Below are positions 56,594 through 64,000 of a stretch of 64,000 bases of DNA, one piece after another (within the stretch, counting starts at the first letter, position 1; each line of letters begins with the position of its first letter). The notes below the pieces were generated by a model. It did not search any database and had not been told where the DNA came from. It saw only the letters and a program-made list of their open reading frames with translations. The stretch is from Methylovirgula sp. (lineage in GTDB: Bacteria > Pseudomonadota > Alphaproteobacteria > Rhizobiales > Beijerinckiaceae): NCBI RefSeq assembly GCF_037200945.1, contig NZ_JBBCGP010000001.1:744001-808000 (forward strand). The letters run 5' to 3'. The position numbers were made by a program, and so were the translations under genes.

Positions 56594-57347
56594 TATTGCG
56601 ATCAGTTGCAAAGGCGTCGGCAAGGCGTTTCAACTTTATCTGAAGCGGAACGACCAGCTTTATCAGGCGCTCTTCGGGCGCTGGAAGCAGTTCTACCATC
56701 CCCATTGGGTGCTGCGGGACGTCAGCTTTGACATAAAGCGTGGCGAGACCTGGGGCATTATCGGCCGCAATGGCACCGGCAAGACCACACTTCTGCAGCT
56801 CATCTGCGGCATCAGCCTGCCGACCTACGGCAATATCGAGGTCTCAGGCCGCATCGCGCCGATCCTGGCGCTCGGCGCCGGCTTCGATCTCGAATTGACG
56901 GGACGCGAGAACGCGTTGATCGGCGGCGCGATCCTCGGCCTGCGCCGGAAAGACATTCTCCCGAAGCTAGAATCGATTGCCGCCTTCGCGGATATCGGCG
57001 AGTTCTTCAATCAGCCGCTCAAAATGTATTCAAGCGGCATGACCGCGCGCCTCGCCTTCGCCGTCTGCGCGCATGCCGAGGCCGACATTCTGATCGTCGA
57101 CGAAGCGCTCTCGGTTGGCGATGCGACATTCGCCAAGAAGTGTGATGCGTACATCAAGGGCTTCGCCGCCAAGGGCACGATTCTTGTTGTTTCGCACGAT
57201 CTCGGAACGCTCGAAGAAATGTGCGACAATGTCGTTTGGATCGATGAGGGTCGGATTGCCGCGGTCGGCAACCCCCAGGACGTCATCGCCGCCTACCGCC
57301 GCGCCTTCAACATCACGAAACTAACCACGCCGCGCCTCGTCGTCTAA
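56571..57347 (+). CDS. ABC exporter ATP-binding protein (Wzt/KpsT-like)
   Basis: ATPase of 258 residues from the ATG at 56571. Walker A is IGRNGTGKTTLLQLI, the signature is MYSSGMTARLAFAV and Walker B LIVDEALSVGDA; the segment GAGFDLELTGRENAL is typical of polysaccharide exporters. It lacks the C-terminal carbohydrate-binding domain of Wzt proteins that recognise capped O-antigen, so it resembles KpsT or short Wzt. The overlap with the permease gene implies a coupled pair. Confidence 0.92.
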   Translation: MSSSTSSDIAISCKGVGKAFQLYLKRNDQLYQALFGRWKQFYHPHWVLRDVSFDIKRGETWGIIGRNGTGKTTLLQLICGISLPTYGNIEVSGRIAPILALGAGFDLELTGRENALIGGAILGLRRKDILPKLESIAAFADIGEFFNQPLKMYSSGMTARLAFAVCAHAEADILIVDEALSVGDATFAKKCDAYIKGFAAKGTILVVSHDLGTLEEMCDNVVWIDEGRIAAVGNPQDVIAAYRRAFNITKLTTPRLVV

Positions 57348-57368
57348 GCGTCGTTCGCGGACAATCAA

Positions 57369-58532
57369 TCAAAGCGACGCCGCTGCGCCACTTGGCGCGG
57401 GCGCCGCGCGTTTCCCGTTCCCTTTGACTGAAAAACGCGCTTGCTGGCGAAGGATCAGCGCGAGCGCAATCAGGAATTCGGCGGCAATCGCCACCGCGAC
57501 GAGATAGACGAGAAAGGGATCGCGCCGCACGACGCTTTCCGTCCCGATCAAAATCCCGATGTGGATCGCCGGAATGGCGACGAGGGCAGCAACCGTCGTG
57601 GCATTGCGCCCCGTCGCATTGGACAAGGTCAGCACAAGGCCAATAGCCAGCAACGCATGCGCGAGCGCCAGAATGGGAATGCCGAAACGCTTGGCCGCCT
57701 CGCTCATCCAATCGGCGAGAACTCTTTTATCCGCATTGCGGCCAGGCCATGCCGACATAAATTCCGCCCCTGGCATTTCGAAGACGCCACGCCAGCCACG
57801 TTTCGGCATCCCGTTGGTGCCCTGCATATCGAGCTGGATCACATATTGGTCGAAATCGGCAGTGCGTATCTCGTCGGTGCCATTCGGCCGGCTCTGAAAC
57901 GAACCGTCCGTCATCACAAGCAAGACGCCGTGGTCGTTGCGGCGGAATTCCGTCTGCTTTGCGGTGATGATTTCTTCCTCTTGTTTCTTGGTATTGTATT
58001 GATGGATGAACATTCCCTCGACAATGTCTTCGGTTTTCCAACGCTTGAAATAAAGCGTCCGCTCGCCTTTATCGAATGTATAGAATTGCGCCGGTTCGAG
58101 CATGCGGTGATTGAGCGAGTTGCGGATCACGTAAATGACATCGTGCATCTGGCCGACATTATTCGGTGCGACAAAGATCGAGACCCAATAACCAGCGATG
58201 ACGCAAATGAGGGCGGCGACGGAGGCCGGGACGCAAATCGACAAGACCGAAAGACGCAGTGAATAGAGCACGGCAATCATGCCCTCAGCCGCCATGCGCG
58301 AAAATTCCAGCGCGACAGCAACGCCGACTGCCATCGGCAAGGCGAGATAAACGGCTGTCGGCAAAGTCCCCATCAAAGCGGGCATCAGAAGCCCGCTGCG
58401 AACCGCGGACGATGGCAGATAATGGAAAAGCTGCGTCATCACGACCGGCACGCAAAGGCCCACTTCGAGCATGACAACGGAGAAGAATATCCGCCGGCCA
58501 AGATAGAAGTAGAGCAGCCTTGGTACCATCAT
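57369..58532 (-). CDS. LptF/LptG-family (YjgP/YjgQ) permease
   Basis: Membrane protein of about 387 residues; the ATG pair at 58532/58529 is the best start. Three N-terminal helices are followed by a jellyroll periplasmic domain (about 140-285, with YTFDKGERTLYFKRWK and DHGVLLVMTDGSFQS) and three C-terminal helices. Family members pair with LptB and LptC to extract lipopolysaccharide. Only one family member is present here, instead of the usual lptF-lptG pair, so it may act with a remote partner or on another lipid. It converges with the ABC ATPase gene. Confidence 0.85.
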   Translation of the reverse strand: MMVPRLLYFYLGRRIFFSVVMLEVGLCVPVVMTQLFHYLPSSAVRSGLLMPALMGTLPTAVYLALPMAVGVAVALEFSRMAAEGMIAVLYSLRLSVLSICVPASVAALICVIAGYWVSIFVAPNNVGQMHDVIYVIRNSLNHRMLEPAQFYTFDKGERTLYFKRWKTEDIVEGMFIHQYNTKKQEEEIITAKQTEFRRNDHGVLLVMTDGSFQSRPNGTDEIRTADFDQYVIQLDMQGTNGMPKRGWRGVFEMPGAEFMSAWPGRNADKRVLADWMSEAAKRFGIPILALAHALLAIGLVLTLSNATGRNATTVAALVAIPAIHIGILIGTESVVRRDPFLVYLVAVAIAAEFLIALALILRQQARFSVKGNGKRAAPAPSGAAASL

Positions 58533-58550
58533 CCGTCGTCGAGTTCCCAA

Positions 58551-58910
58551 TATTCCTATGACGATTGTCCGTCGCGCAGGAGACGCGACTCGCCTGTAGG
58601 CCCGAGGGCAAGACTATCGACCTCTGCGTCCAAAGGCGATAACGTCTTTTGCGGCGATGCGCTGCGCGTTCATCGTCGCTCAACCGGGCCTTTTCTTGAC
58701 CGACGCAACACCAAGCTCATTGCAGATAGCGATACGGGCGGCAAAAAAACACCCCTTGCCGGGCGGCCGCACGAATCCGAGCCGGCCTTCGTGGCAAATT
58801 CGATCGCCGAGCATCATTTCGGGTTCGGTTACGTGGCTCGCCGCGAGGCATTGTAATAATCGGGGCGAAGGACATCGCTGCTATCCGAACGCAGGCGATG
58901 GGTACACGCG
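58551..58910. other. Intergenic region between the LptF-like and glycosyltransferase genes
   Basis: These 360 bp separate two divergent genes. Short open frames exist on the plus strand up to the glycosyltransferase start, but none has a convincing ribosome site or a recognisable product. A GCAAAAAAACACC A-tract is at about 58741-58753. Promoters for both genes should lie here. Confidence 0.5.
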
Positions 58911-60188
58911 ATGAACACCGCCGCTCCCATCACCGCCTCATCGCCACTCGTGGGCAAGACTGTCCTGCTTGTGCATCCGGCCTGGCATTCCTGCGGCAGC
59001 TACAATGTCTTTATGACACAGGCGCAGGCCTACCACGCGCTTGGCGCCAAAGTGTTGAGCCTGGCGATCACGGACTTCCCCGGCAACACCGCGCAATCCA
59101 GTGCCGCGAAGGCTTATTTCGATGCGACGCAAGATCTTAAGGTCGAGCGACGCTTTTTCACTGGTATGCCGCTTGGCGCCGTGGCCACGCGGCATTTCAT
59201 ACGGGTCGTAAACGCGTGGCTGCACGGCGATTATGCCGCGATGCTGATCGAAACCGCGCAACGCTCCGCCCTGCCGGTCGAGCTTCGTGCGACGAAGATC
59301 GACCTCATTCATTGTAACCACTTCTTCTGCATGCCCGCGGCGGCGAAGCTACGCGATGAGCAAGGCTGCCCGCTGCTACTCGAAACGCACGATCTGCAGG
59401 CCCGGCAATTCGCGTTGCGCAATCGCGACGCCTGGACTCTGTCGCCGAAGGCGAAATACGAGACGATGCTGGCGCAGGAACTGGCGCAAATGCGCGTCGC
59501 CGATATTCTCATCCATCTCAACACGGAAGAAGCAGACACCTTCAGCGCGCTTTTGCCGGAAAAACAACATGTTCTGTTGTTCCCGGCAGTCGCGCCCATG
59601 CCCGCCGGCACGGGCGATGGCATCATTATTGTGGCGAGTTCCAATTATCCGAATTATCTCGGCCTCAAATGGTTTTTGAGCGAGGTGATGCCGCAAGCAG
59701 GCGACATCCCCGTGCGCATCGTTGGCAATATCTATCGCATGGTCCGCTGGCGCGCGCCGCTTCTCTATCGCCGTTACAAGCATCTCTTCACTGGCTTTAC
59801 CGCCGATCTCGGCAGCGTTTATGCGCAGGCCCGAAAGATTCTCTTGCCCACAACATCGGGCTTCGGCATTTCGATCAAAACGATCGAGGCTCTGTCCTGC
59901 GGCGTGCCGCTCGTCGCTACGCGACAAGCCTTTCGCGGCATGGGGATCAATCCTGCCACTTTGCGCAACGTGACACTTGCCGAAGATGCGATCGCCTTCG
60001 CGGAGGCGATGCGGCGGCTCGGAAAGACCCCCAATGCCCGCGACAGAGTGGATAGCAGCAGCGATACACGGCAGCTTTACGAAAAGCTGTTTGCAGCCGA
60101 TGCCTATCGGCAACGGCTTGCAGAACTGGTCGAACCGCTTTTGAAAAATGGCGCCGACGCGCCGGCCGAGGTCGCGGCTAGGCGCTGA
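58911..60188 (+). CDS. Glycosyltransferase, GT4-like (GT-B fold)
   Basis: Protein of 425 residues. The N-terminal half has a Rossmann-like start (TVLLVHPAWHSCGSYNVFMTQ) with LIHCNHFFCMPAAAKL and LLLETHDLQARQ. The C-terminal half has VRIVGNIYRMVRW and a GT-B nucleotide-sugar region TTSGFGISIKTIEALSCGVPLVATRQAFRGM, where the Glu in IEALSCG matches the GT4 E-x7-E region. Donor and acceptor are unknown. It is part of the surface-polysaccharide cluster. Confidence 0.85.
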   Translation: MNTAAPITASSPLVGKTVLLVHPAWHSCGSYNVFMTQAQAYHALGAKVLSLAITDFPGNTAQSSAAKAYFDATQDLKVERRFFTGMPLGAVATRHFIRVVNAWLHGDYAAMLIETAQRSALPVELRATKIDLIHCNHFFCMPAAAKLRDEQGCPLLLETHDLQARQFALRNRDAWTLSPKAKYETMLAQELAQMRVADILIHLNTEEADTFSALLPEKQHVLLFPAVAPMPAGTGDGIIIVASSNYPNYLGLKWFLSEVMPQAGDIPVRIVGNIYRMVRWRAPLLYRRYKHLFTGFTADLGSVYAQARKILLPTTSGFGISIKTIEALSCGVPLVATRQAFRGMGINPATLRNVTLAEDAIAFAEAMRRLGKTPNARDRVDSSSDTRQLYEKLFAADAYRQRLAELVEPLLKNGADAPAEVAARR

Positions 60189-61041
60189 AGCGGGCTGCGG
60201 CCTTATCGGCGAATTGATGCCATAATTGGTCGACCATCCGGCGCCGGCGCGGCATTCCGATGATGCCTGGCCAATGACAGAAATAGAGCTGCTCGCCCTT
60301 ATAATCGACGGGGCCTCCCGCGCCTTGCGAAATTCCTTCAGCCTTATAGTAACTCTCTTCCGACGCGGTGGGGATGATCTCCGGCAGCATCGCGATCTTC
60401 AGATTTTGCCGATGCACGACAAAATTGGTCAACGGCTGGGCGAACAGGCCGCCCCGCTGACGAACGATATGAAACGTGCGCTCATCCCTGGCGATGACGT
60501 CGTAAAAATCCTGCAGCGAGAGCACATGCCGCGACGTTACGAAAAATCCGTCGTTGAACATCAGCGCGTCGCGCAAAAAATCGTAATTTTTGTGCCTTGA
60601 ATTGTAGATGTAATCATGGCACCGCGATGAGACGATAAACTCGGTTTTCCCTGGCTCGATATACCCCAGTACTTTATTGAAGTCCTGGAGCATGATCGTG
60701 TCGACGTCGAGATAAATGACCTCGTCGAGCGGAAGCGCCAAGGCAAGCAATTTGCGCAAGCGGCGGCGATGGCCCGGATTCAACGGATAGAGCCGCCGTG
60801 CCAGTGCGTCGAGTTCGCCGCTGTCGAGGGAAACGACTTCGACACCATAGGCGTCCGCAGCCTTACGTGTGCGCGTGAGGTTATCGTCGTATGGAATAAG
60901 ATAAAGCGGAATCGACGCGCTCGTCGCCTTGTAGCTTTCTAAAAAAGGCAGCAGCCAGTCGATGACGCGATCATTTGCTATGATGGCGATGCCGTATTTT
61001 TTGGCCTGAACTATTTCTGACACTACGGTAGCTTCGGACAT
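60178..61041 (-). CDS. GT8-like glycosyltransferase (GT-A fold)
   Basis: Protein of 287 residues from the ATG at 61041. It has a DxD metal motif in DEVIYLDVDTIMLQD (about 115), preceded by RLRKLLALALPLDE, and a C-terminal YFCHWPGIIGMPRRRR with the conserved His. The pattern fits glycogenin/GT8-type transferases using a UDP- or GDP-sugar and Mn2+. It overlaps the end of the neighbouring GT4 gene by 11 bp in convergent orientation and is followed upstream by a 260-bp gap without a gene. Confidence 0.8.
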   Translation of the reverse strand: MSEATVVSEIVQAKKYGIAIIANDRVIDWLLPFLESYKATSASIPLYLIPYDDNLTRTRKAADAYGVEVVSLDSGELDALARRLYPLNPGHRRRLRKLLALALPLDEVIYLDVDTIMLQDFNKVLGYIEPGKTEFIVSSRCHDYIYNSRHKNYDFLRDALMFNDGFFVTSRHVLSLQDFYDVIARDERTFHIVRQRGGLFAQPLTNFVVHRQNLKIAMLPEIIPTASEESYYKAEGISQGAGGPVDYKGEQLYFCHWPGIIGMPRRRRMVDQLWHQFADKAAARFSA

Positions 61042-61302
61042 AGGCTCACTTCGCGACGACGATATCCGCCGGAATTCCGAATGCGCCGGCTCGGCCCCCC
61101 GGACCCACGACATTCCAAACCGACGAGCCGCCAGCGGTGCCGGCTCGCGAGTTCACGTCGCCGATGCATCGGGGAAAATCAAGACGGCAAATTTTATGAA
61201 GCAACGCCGACCCAAAAAGATCAGGCGGGAAAAGATACGCGCGATAGCTTGGCCTTTGCATGATCACGAACTTGGTCCTTTTAACGACAGCGGGACGCCG
61301 GA

Positions 61303-62610
61303 TCAAGGTTTGGCCCTCGTTGCCTCGCGCTGCTCGGCGAACCGCAGCGTCGCATCGATATAGGCATCCCCACTGTGTCGCGCGGCAAAGTCGTGGGCAC
61401 TGTGGGCTGCGCGCGATTGAAACTCGGTAACGCGCGGCAGCAAGCGCTCGATCGCATCCGCCAGCGCTCGGCCGGTATAGGGCGCGAAAATTTCCCCGAC
61501 CGCCTCGCCCCGTTCGATCCCGAGCGCGGCATAAATTCCTTTTGCGGCAACGACCGGCCGGCCCGCGGCGACAGATTCGGTATAAATGCCGGAGCCGCGC
61601 AGACCAAAGCGTACCGGATCGTAAGGCAAAAGCGTCACGTCGACCTCGTTGATCTGTCGAGTATATTCATCAGCATCGAGCGCCCCATCGATGATTTCGA
61701 GATCGGGAATCCGGCGCAGGGCTTTTTCTGTCTCGACCGTTTCGCGCTCCCAATTGGAATGTTGGATCTGGACGACGAATTGGGCCGGCAAATTCCTGGC
61801 GCGGCAAAGCCCGATAGCTTCCGGAAGCAGATGAAATCCCTTCTCGGATTTGGAATAACCGAAAAACCCTAGCTTTATCGTACCTTCCGGCTGAGACGCC
61901 GCATGGGGTATCCGGGTGACGATCGGCAGAAGCCCTGTCTTGAGCTTGAAGACCCGCAGATAAAGCTGCGCGAGCGCGTCGTTTTCAGTCGTAAAGAACA
62001 ACGACTTGCCGATCAAGGGCGCGGCGAGTTCGAAGGCCTGTCTATAATAGTCTTCTCCATGGCAGCCATTGCGATTCCATGGCGTCCAGGCCGGTGCAAA
62101 CATCAACTGGCAAACGACCGTCGGCAATGCCGAGGCAGGAAGCGCCAGCAGATGTTGCACAAGACCAAGAATCTGATTTTGCGAGACCGCCGGCACGACG
62201 ATGAGATTATCCCGCGTCCAGACATCGTTCGGCAAGCGCTCGAGATCGCGACGATAGGTTTTGTTGAGAACGCGTGCCGTCGCTTCCTCGCTGTAATGGT
62301 AGCCGCGGGTACCCAGACTCCGCATCAGTGATAGACTGTCAGAGACGAAATTTTGCAGCGACGGCAATCTTTGGCGGCCGCTCCAGTAAAGGCTCTTGGT
62401 GAACCAGGGAATTGCGCCGATATCCGCAATGGCGGCTGCGTCCGCGTCACGCATACCGAAAATGCGATGGGTTATTTTCCGGCGCGACAAAGCGTCCCGC
62501 ACCTCAAGAAGCAGGCGGTAGCTGTGCTCGCCCTGGCTTTGAAGACCGTTATCGAGGACGATCACCTCCATCCGAGTATTTTGCCCCGTAGCGGAATTCG
62601 GCGGATTCAT
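61303..62610 (-). CDS. Glycosyltransferase, GT4-like
   Basis: Protein of 435 residues. The N-terminus MEVIVLDNGLQSQGEHSYRLLLEVRDALSRR is a GT-B acceptor-side start. The C-terminal domain has IKLGFFGYSKSEKGFHLLPEAI, VDVTLLPYDPVRFGLRGSGIYTESVAAGRPVVA (the GT4 donor site with its two glutamates) and ends in AARHSGDAYIDATLRFA. The acceptor is unknown. It is divergent from the fatty acid hydroxylase-like gene. Confidence 0.85.
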   Translation of the reverse strand: MNPPNSATGQNTRMEVIVLDNGLQSQGEHSYRLLLEVRDALSRRKITHRIFGMRDADAAAIADIGAIPWFTKSLYWSGRQRLPSLQNFVSDSLSLMRSLGTRGYHYSEEATARVLNKTYRRDLERLPNDVWTRDNLIVVPAVSQNQILGLVQHLLALPASALPTVVCQLMFAPAWTPWNRNGCHGEDYYRQAFELAAPLIGKSLFFTTENDALAQLYLRVFKLKTGLLPIVTRIPHAASQPEGTIKLGFFGYSKSEKGFHLLPEAIGLCRARNLPAQFVVQIQHSNWERETVETEKALRRIPDLEIIDGALDADEYTRQINEVDVTLLPYDPVRFGLRGSGIYTESVAAGRPVVAAKGIYAALGIERGEAVGEIFAPYTGRALADAIERLLPRVTEFQSRAAHSAHDFAARHSGDAYIDATLRFAEQREATRAKP

Positions 62611-62770
62611 ATAATTTTGCCGTTGAAACTACTCTTTGCGGCACGATTGCGCCGTGATCTTGACGAACACCCAAATATCCATGTCATGGAGGCTAATCAC
62701 AAGGGCGTGCCCCCAAGAGGTCGTCGCGGTACAATGCAGATGACGTCGAAACGATGAAGAAGGTTGCTCA

Positions 62771-63421
62771 ATGATATCCTCTGAAGCCGGGACAACCGCC
62801 GAAGCGCTGCGCGCTTCCCCGCGCCTATTCGACAACCCCTTGCTCGACAAGCTTTCGCGCGTGCATTGGTCAATACCGCTGTTCATCTACACCCCCGTCG
62901 TAGCTTTGTTGGCATGGCTGAGTTTTCGTAACTTTTCGCCTTTCGCCGTCATTTTCGCCACCGCGGCCGGCTACGCAATTTGGACTTTGATCGAATATTT
63001 CGGCCATCGCTATCTGTTCCATGCCGAATTTCCCGGCACATGGGGCGCCCGGGTGCATTTCTTGATCCATGGCGTTCATCACGATCATCCCAATGATCCG
63101 TTACGACTTGTGATGCCACCATTGCTGAGCGGCCCGATCATGTTGATCGCGCTCCTCGTGGCGCTCGTGATTTTCGGGCGCCCGCTCGGCTACCCGATAC
63201 TCATGGGTTTTATCATCGGATATGTTGCCTACGATATGGTGCATTATTACGTGCATCACGCGACGCCGACGACGCGGCTTGGGCGTTACCTGCGCCAAGT
63301 GCATATGCTCCATCACTTCCGCGAACCAGAAGGTTATTTCGGTGTCAGCGCCCCTTATTGGGATGTGGTCTTTAAAACGCGTTCCGCTTCGCCGGCGCGT
63401 TCGGCACGGCTGCGTGATTAA
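62771..63421 (+). CDS. Fatty acid hydroxylase/sterol desaturase-family membrane protein
   Basis: Protein of 216 residues with four helices and a full di-iron histidine set: HRYLFH, HGVHHDHPND, HYYVHH and HMLHHF. The layout matches fatty acid 2-hydroxylase (Scs7/FA2H-like) without the cytochrome b5 domain. It would add a hydroxyl to an acyl chain of a membrane lipid, for example a ceramide. The next gene, convergent, is a ceramide-glucosyltransferase-like GT21, which supports that reading. The start follows an AAGAAGG ribosome site. Confidence 0.87.
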   Translation: MISSEAGTTAEALRASPRLFDNPLLDKLSRVHWSIPLFIYTPVVALLAWLSFRNFSPFAVIFATAAGYAIWTLIEYFGHRYLFHAEFPGTWGARVHFLIHGVHHDHPNDPLRLVMPPLLSGPIMLIALLVALVIFGRPLGYPILMGFIIGYVAYDMVHYYVHHATPTTRLGRYLRQVHMLHHFREPEGYFGVSAPYWDVVFKTRSASPARSARLRD

Positions 63422-63461
63422 GGAAACAGCGCAGCCCTATCCACCCATGCGGAATGGGTCT

Positions 63462-64000
63462 TCAGATTTGTTCCCGGGCCGCCGGGACGTCGGGCTGCAG
63501 CTTAAGTGTTGACGGACGTGACGCGCGGGCACCGACAAAAACGTCGAAGCGCCCGTTTTGCCAGACGACATCGTTCGTCGTCCATGCGCGCAACCATGCC
63601 GCGAGTGCCAGAACTTCGCGCCCGAGAAACGCGAGGGGCGCATAAGGCGACAATTCCCAGCCTTTGAGCCACGCGAGACCGAGTTCACCGAGAAACCAGC
63701 CAGTCAACGAAATACCGAAGGCCACAATTGCGGGTAGGCCCAGAAGCGGCGCGGCCAGCACCGCCGCCATCGCGGCCGGCAAAGGGCTGACCAGCGGCTC
63801 AAGCGGGAACGTTAGTGGTTCGTGCGTGTGGCGGATCACGCTCCAGCGAACCTGACGATCGTAGACTTCGCGCAAAGTTCGCCAGCCGGTCAGCTGGCGC
63901 AGCGTGCGATGCGCGAACACGGTGCGAAGGCCAATCGCGTCCAGGCCTTTGGCGATGGCGGTATCCTCGGCCAAAGTATAGCTCACGGCATCGATGCCAC
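63462..64000 (-). CDS. GT21 ceramide-glucosyltransferase-like protein (C-terminal part)
   Basis: The gene runs off the right edge; about 179 residues are visible. The catalytic motifs of GT21 are present: LAEDTAIAKGLDAIG (the D3/ED motif) and the (Q/R)xxRW signature DRQVRWS, followed by two or three membrane helices. This family makes glucosylceramide, or in hopanoid-producing bacteria acts as HpnI on lipid carriers, so both are possible. The N-terminal D1 and D2 motifs are beyond the window. Confidence 0.85.
   Translation of the reverse strand, partial: GIDAVSYTLAEDTAIAKGLDAIGLRTVFAHRTLRQLTGWRTLREVYDRQVRWSVIRHTHEPLTFPLEPLVSPLPAAMAAVLAAPLLGLPAIVAFGISLTGWFLGELGLAWLKGWELSPYAPLAFLGREVLALAAWLRAWTTNDVVWQNGRFDVFVGARASRPSTLKLQPDVPAAREQI

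Noticed and set aside
58551..58910. Possible small gene or remnant before the glycosyltransferase
   Set aside because: Open frames exist, but without ribosome sites or recognisable motifs, so they are not reported as genes.

Overview
This 64 kb window comes from a high-GC alphaproteobacterial chromosome, most likely order Hyphomicrobiales (Rhizobiales) and plausibly a methylotroph-related family such as Beijerinckiaceae or Methylocystaceae. The evidence is the ChvG/ChvI two-component system beside a short HprK, an EIIA-Man protein and HPr; a uvrC-pgsA-moaD-moaE run; a dmeF-type metal exporter; interspersed palindromes typical of that order; and a lanthanide-type XoxF methanol dehydrogenase. 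The taxonomic placement is inference from gene content, not from a search.

Left part (0-11.4 kb): the ffh-rpsP-rimM-trmD translation operon, a YjbQ protein, the regulatory block chvI-chvG-hprK-EIIA-HPr on the minus strand, a HugZ-like protein, and the cytochrome c maturation genes. The ccm genes are split into ccmAB and ccmCDG by an exported protein gene on the opposite strand. Middle part (11.4-40.8 kb): mostly housekeeping. It holds aconitase, an exported bicupin, a FixL/FixJ-like pair, leuB, tolQRAB with ybgC (tolA is frameshifted at a run of eight G, and pal is not next to tolB), apaG, argE, a methyltransferase, dmeF, dapF-mtaB, purH, accA, prs, uvrC-pgsA-moaD-moaE and several small exported proteins of unknown function.

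Right-middle part (40.8-48.2 kb): an orphan xoxF with a strong terminator, a methyl-accepting chemotaxis protein, tRNA-Leu(CAA), leuC, a VOC protein and rplS. rplS and leuC lie far from trmD and on the opposite strand, which suggests an inversion relative to the common trmD-rplS arrangement.

Accessory island (48.3-54.6 kb): two apparently identical 1,403-bp IS110-family (IS1111-like) insertion sequences in inverted orientation. They enclose about 3.5 kb of cargo that looks lower in GC: a DUF4160/DUF2442 pair, an IS1-like transposase, a trypsin-like serine protease overlapping an 80-residue partner, and a 75-residue protein. A 7-bp direct repeat (CCATTTA) flanks the whole unit, so it may have moved as one block. 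Each IS copy carries a structured 245-bp non-coding end that is a candidate bridge-RNA gene.

Right part (54.6-64 kb): cell envelope. It holds uppP, an ABC-2 polysaccharide exporter (permease plus ATPase), an LptF/LptG-family permease, three glycosyltransferases, a fatty acid hydroxylase-like membrane protein and the 3' part of a GT21 ceramide-glucosyltransferase-like gene. Together these suggest surface glycoconjugate and glycolipid synthesis.

No CRISPR array, rRNA or prophage was seen. The strongest candidates for something new are the IS-bounded cargo (protease plus small partner), the IS110 non-coding end, the tolA frameshift and the XoxF variant with an extra two-cysteine insertion.
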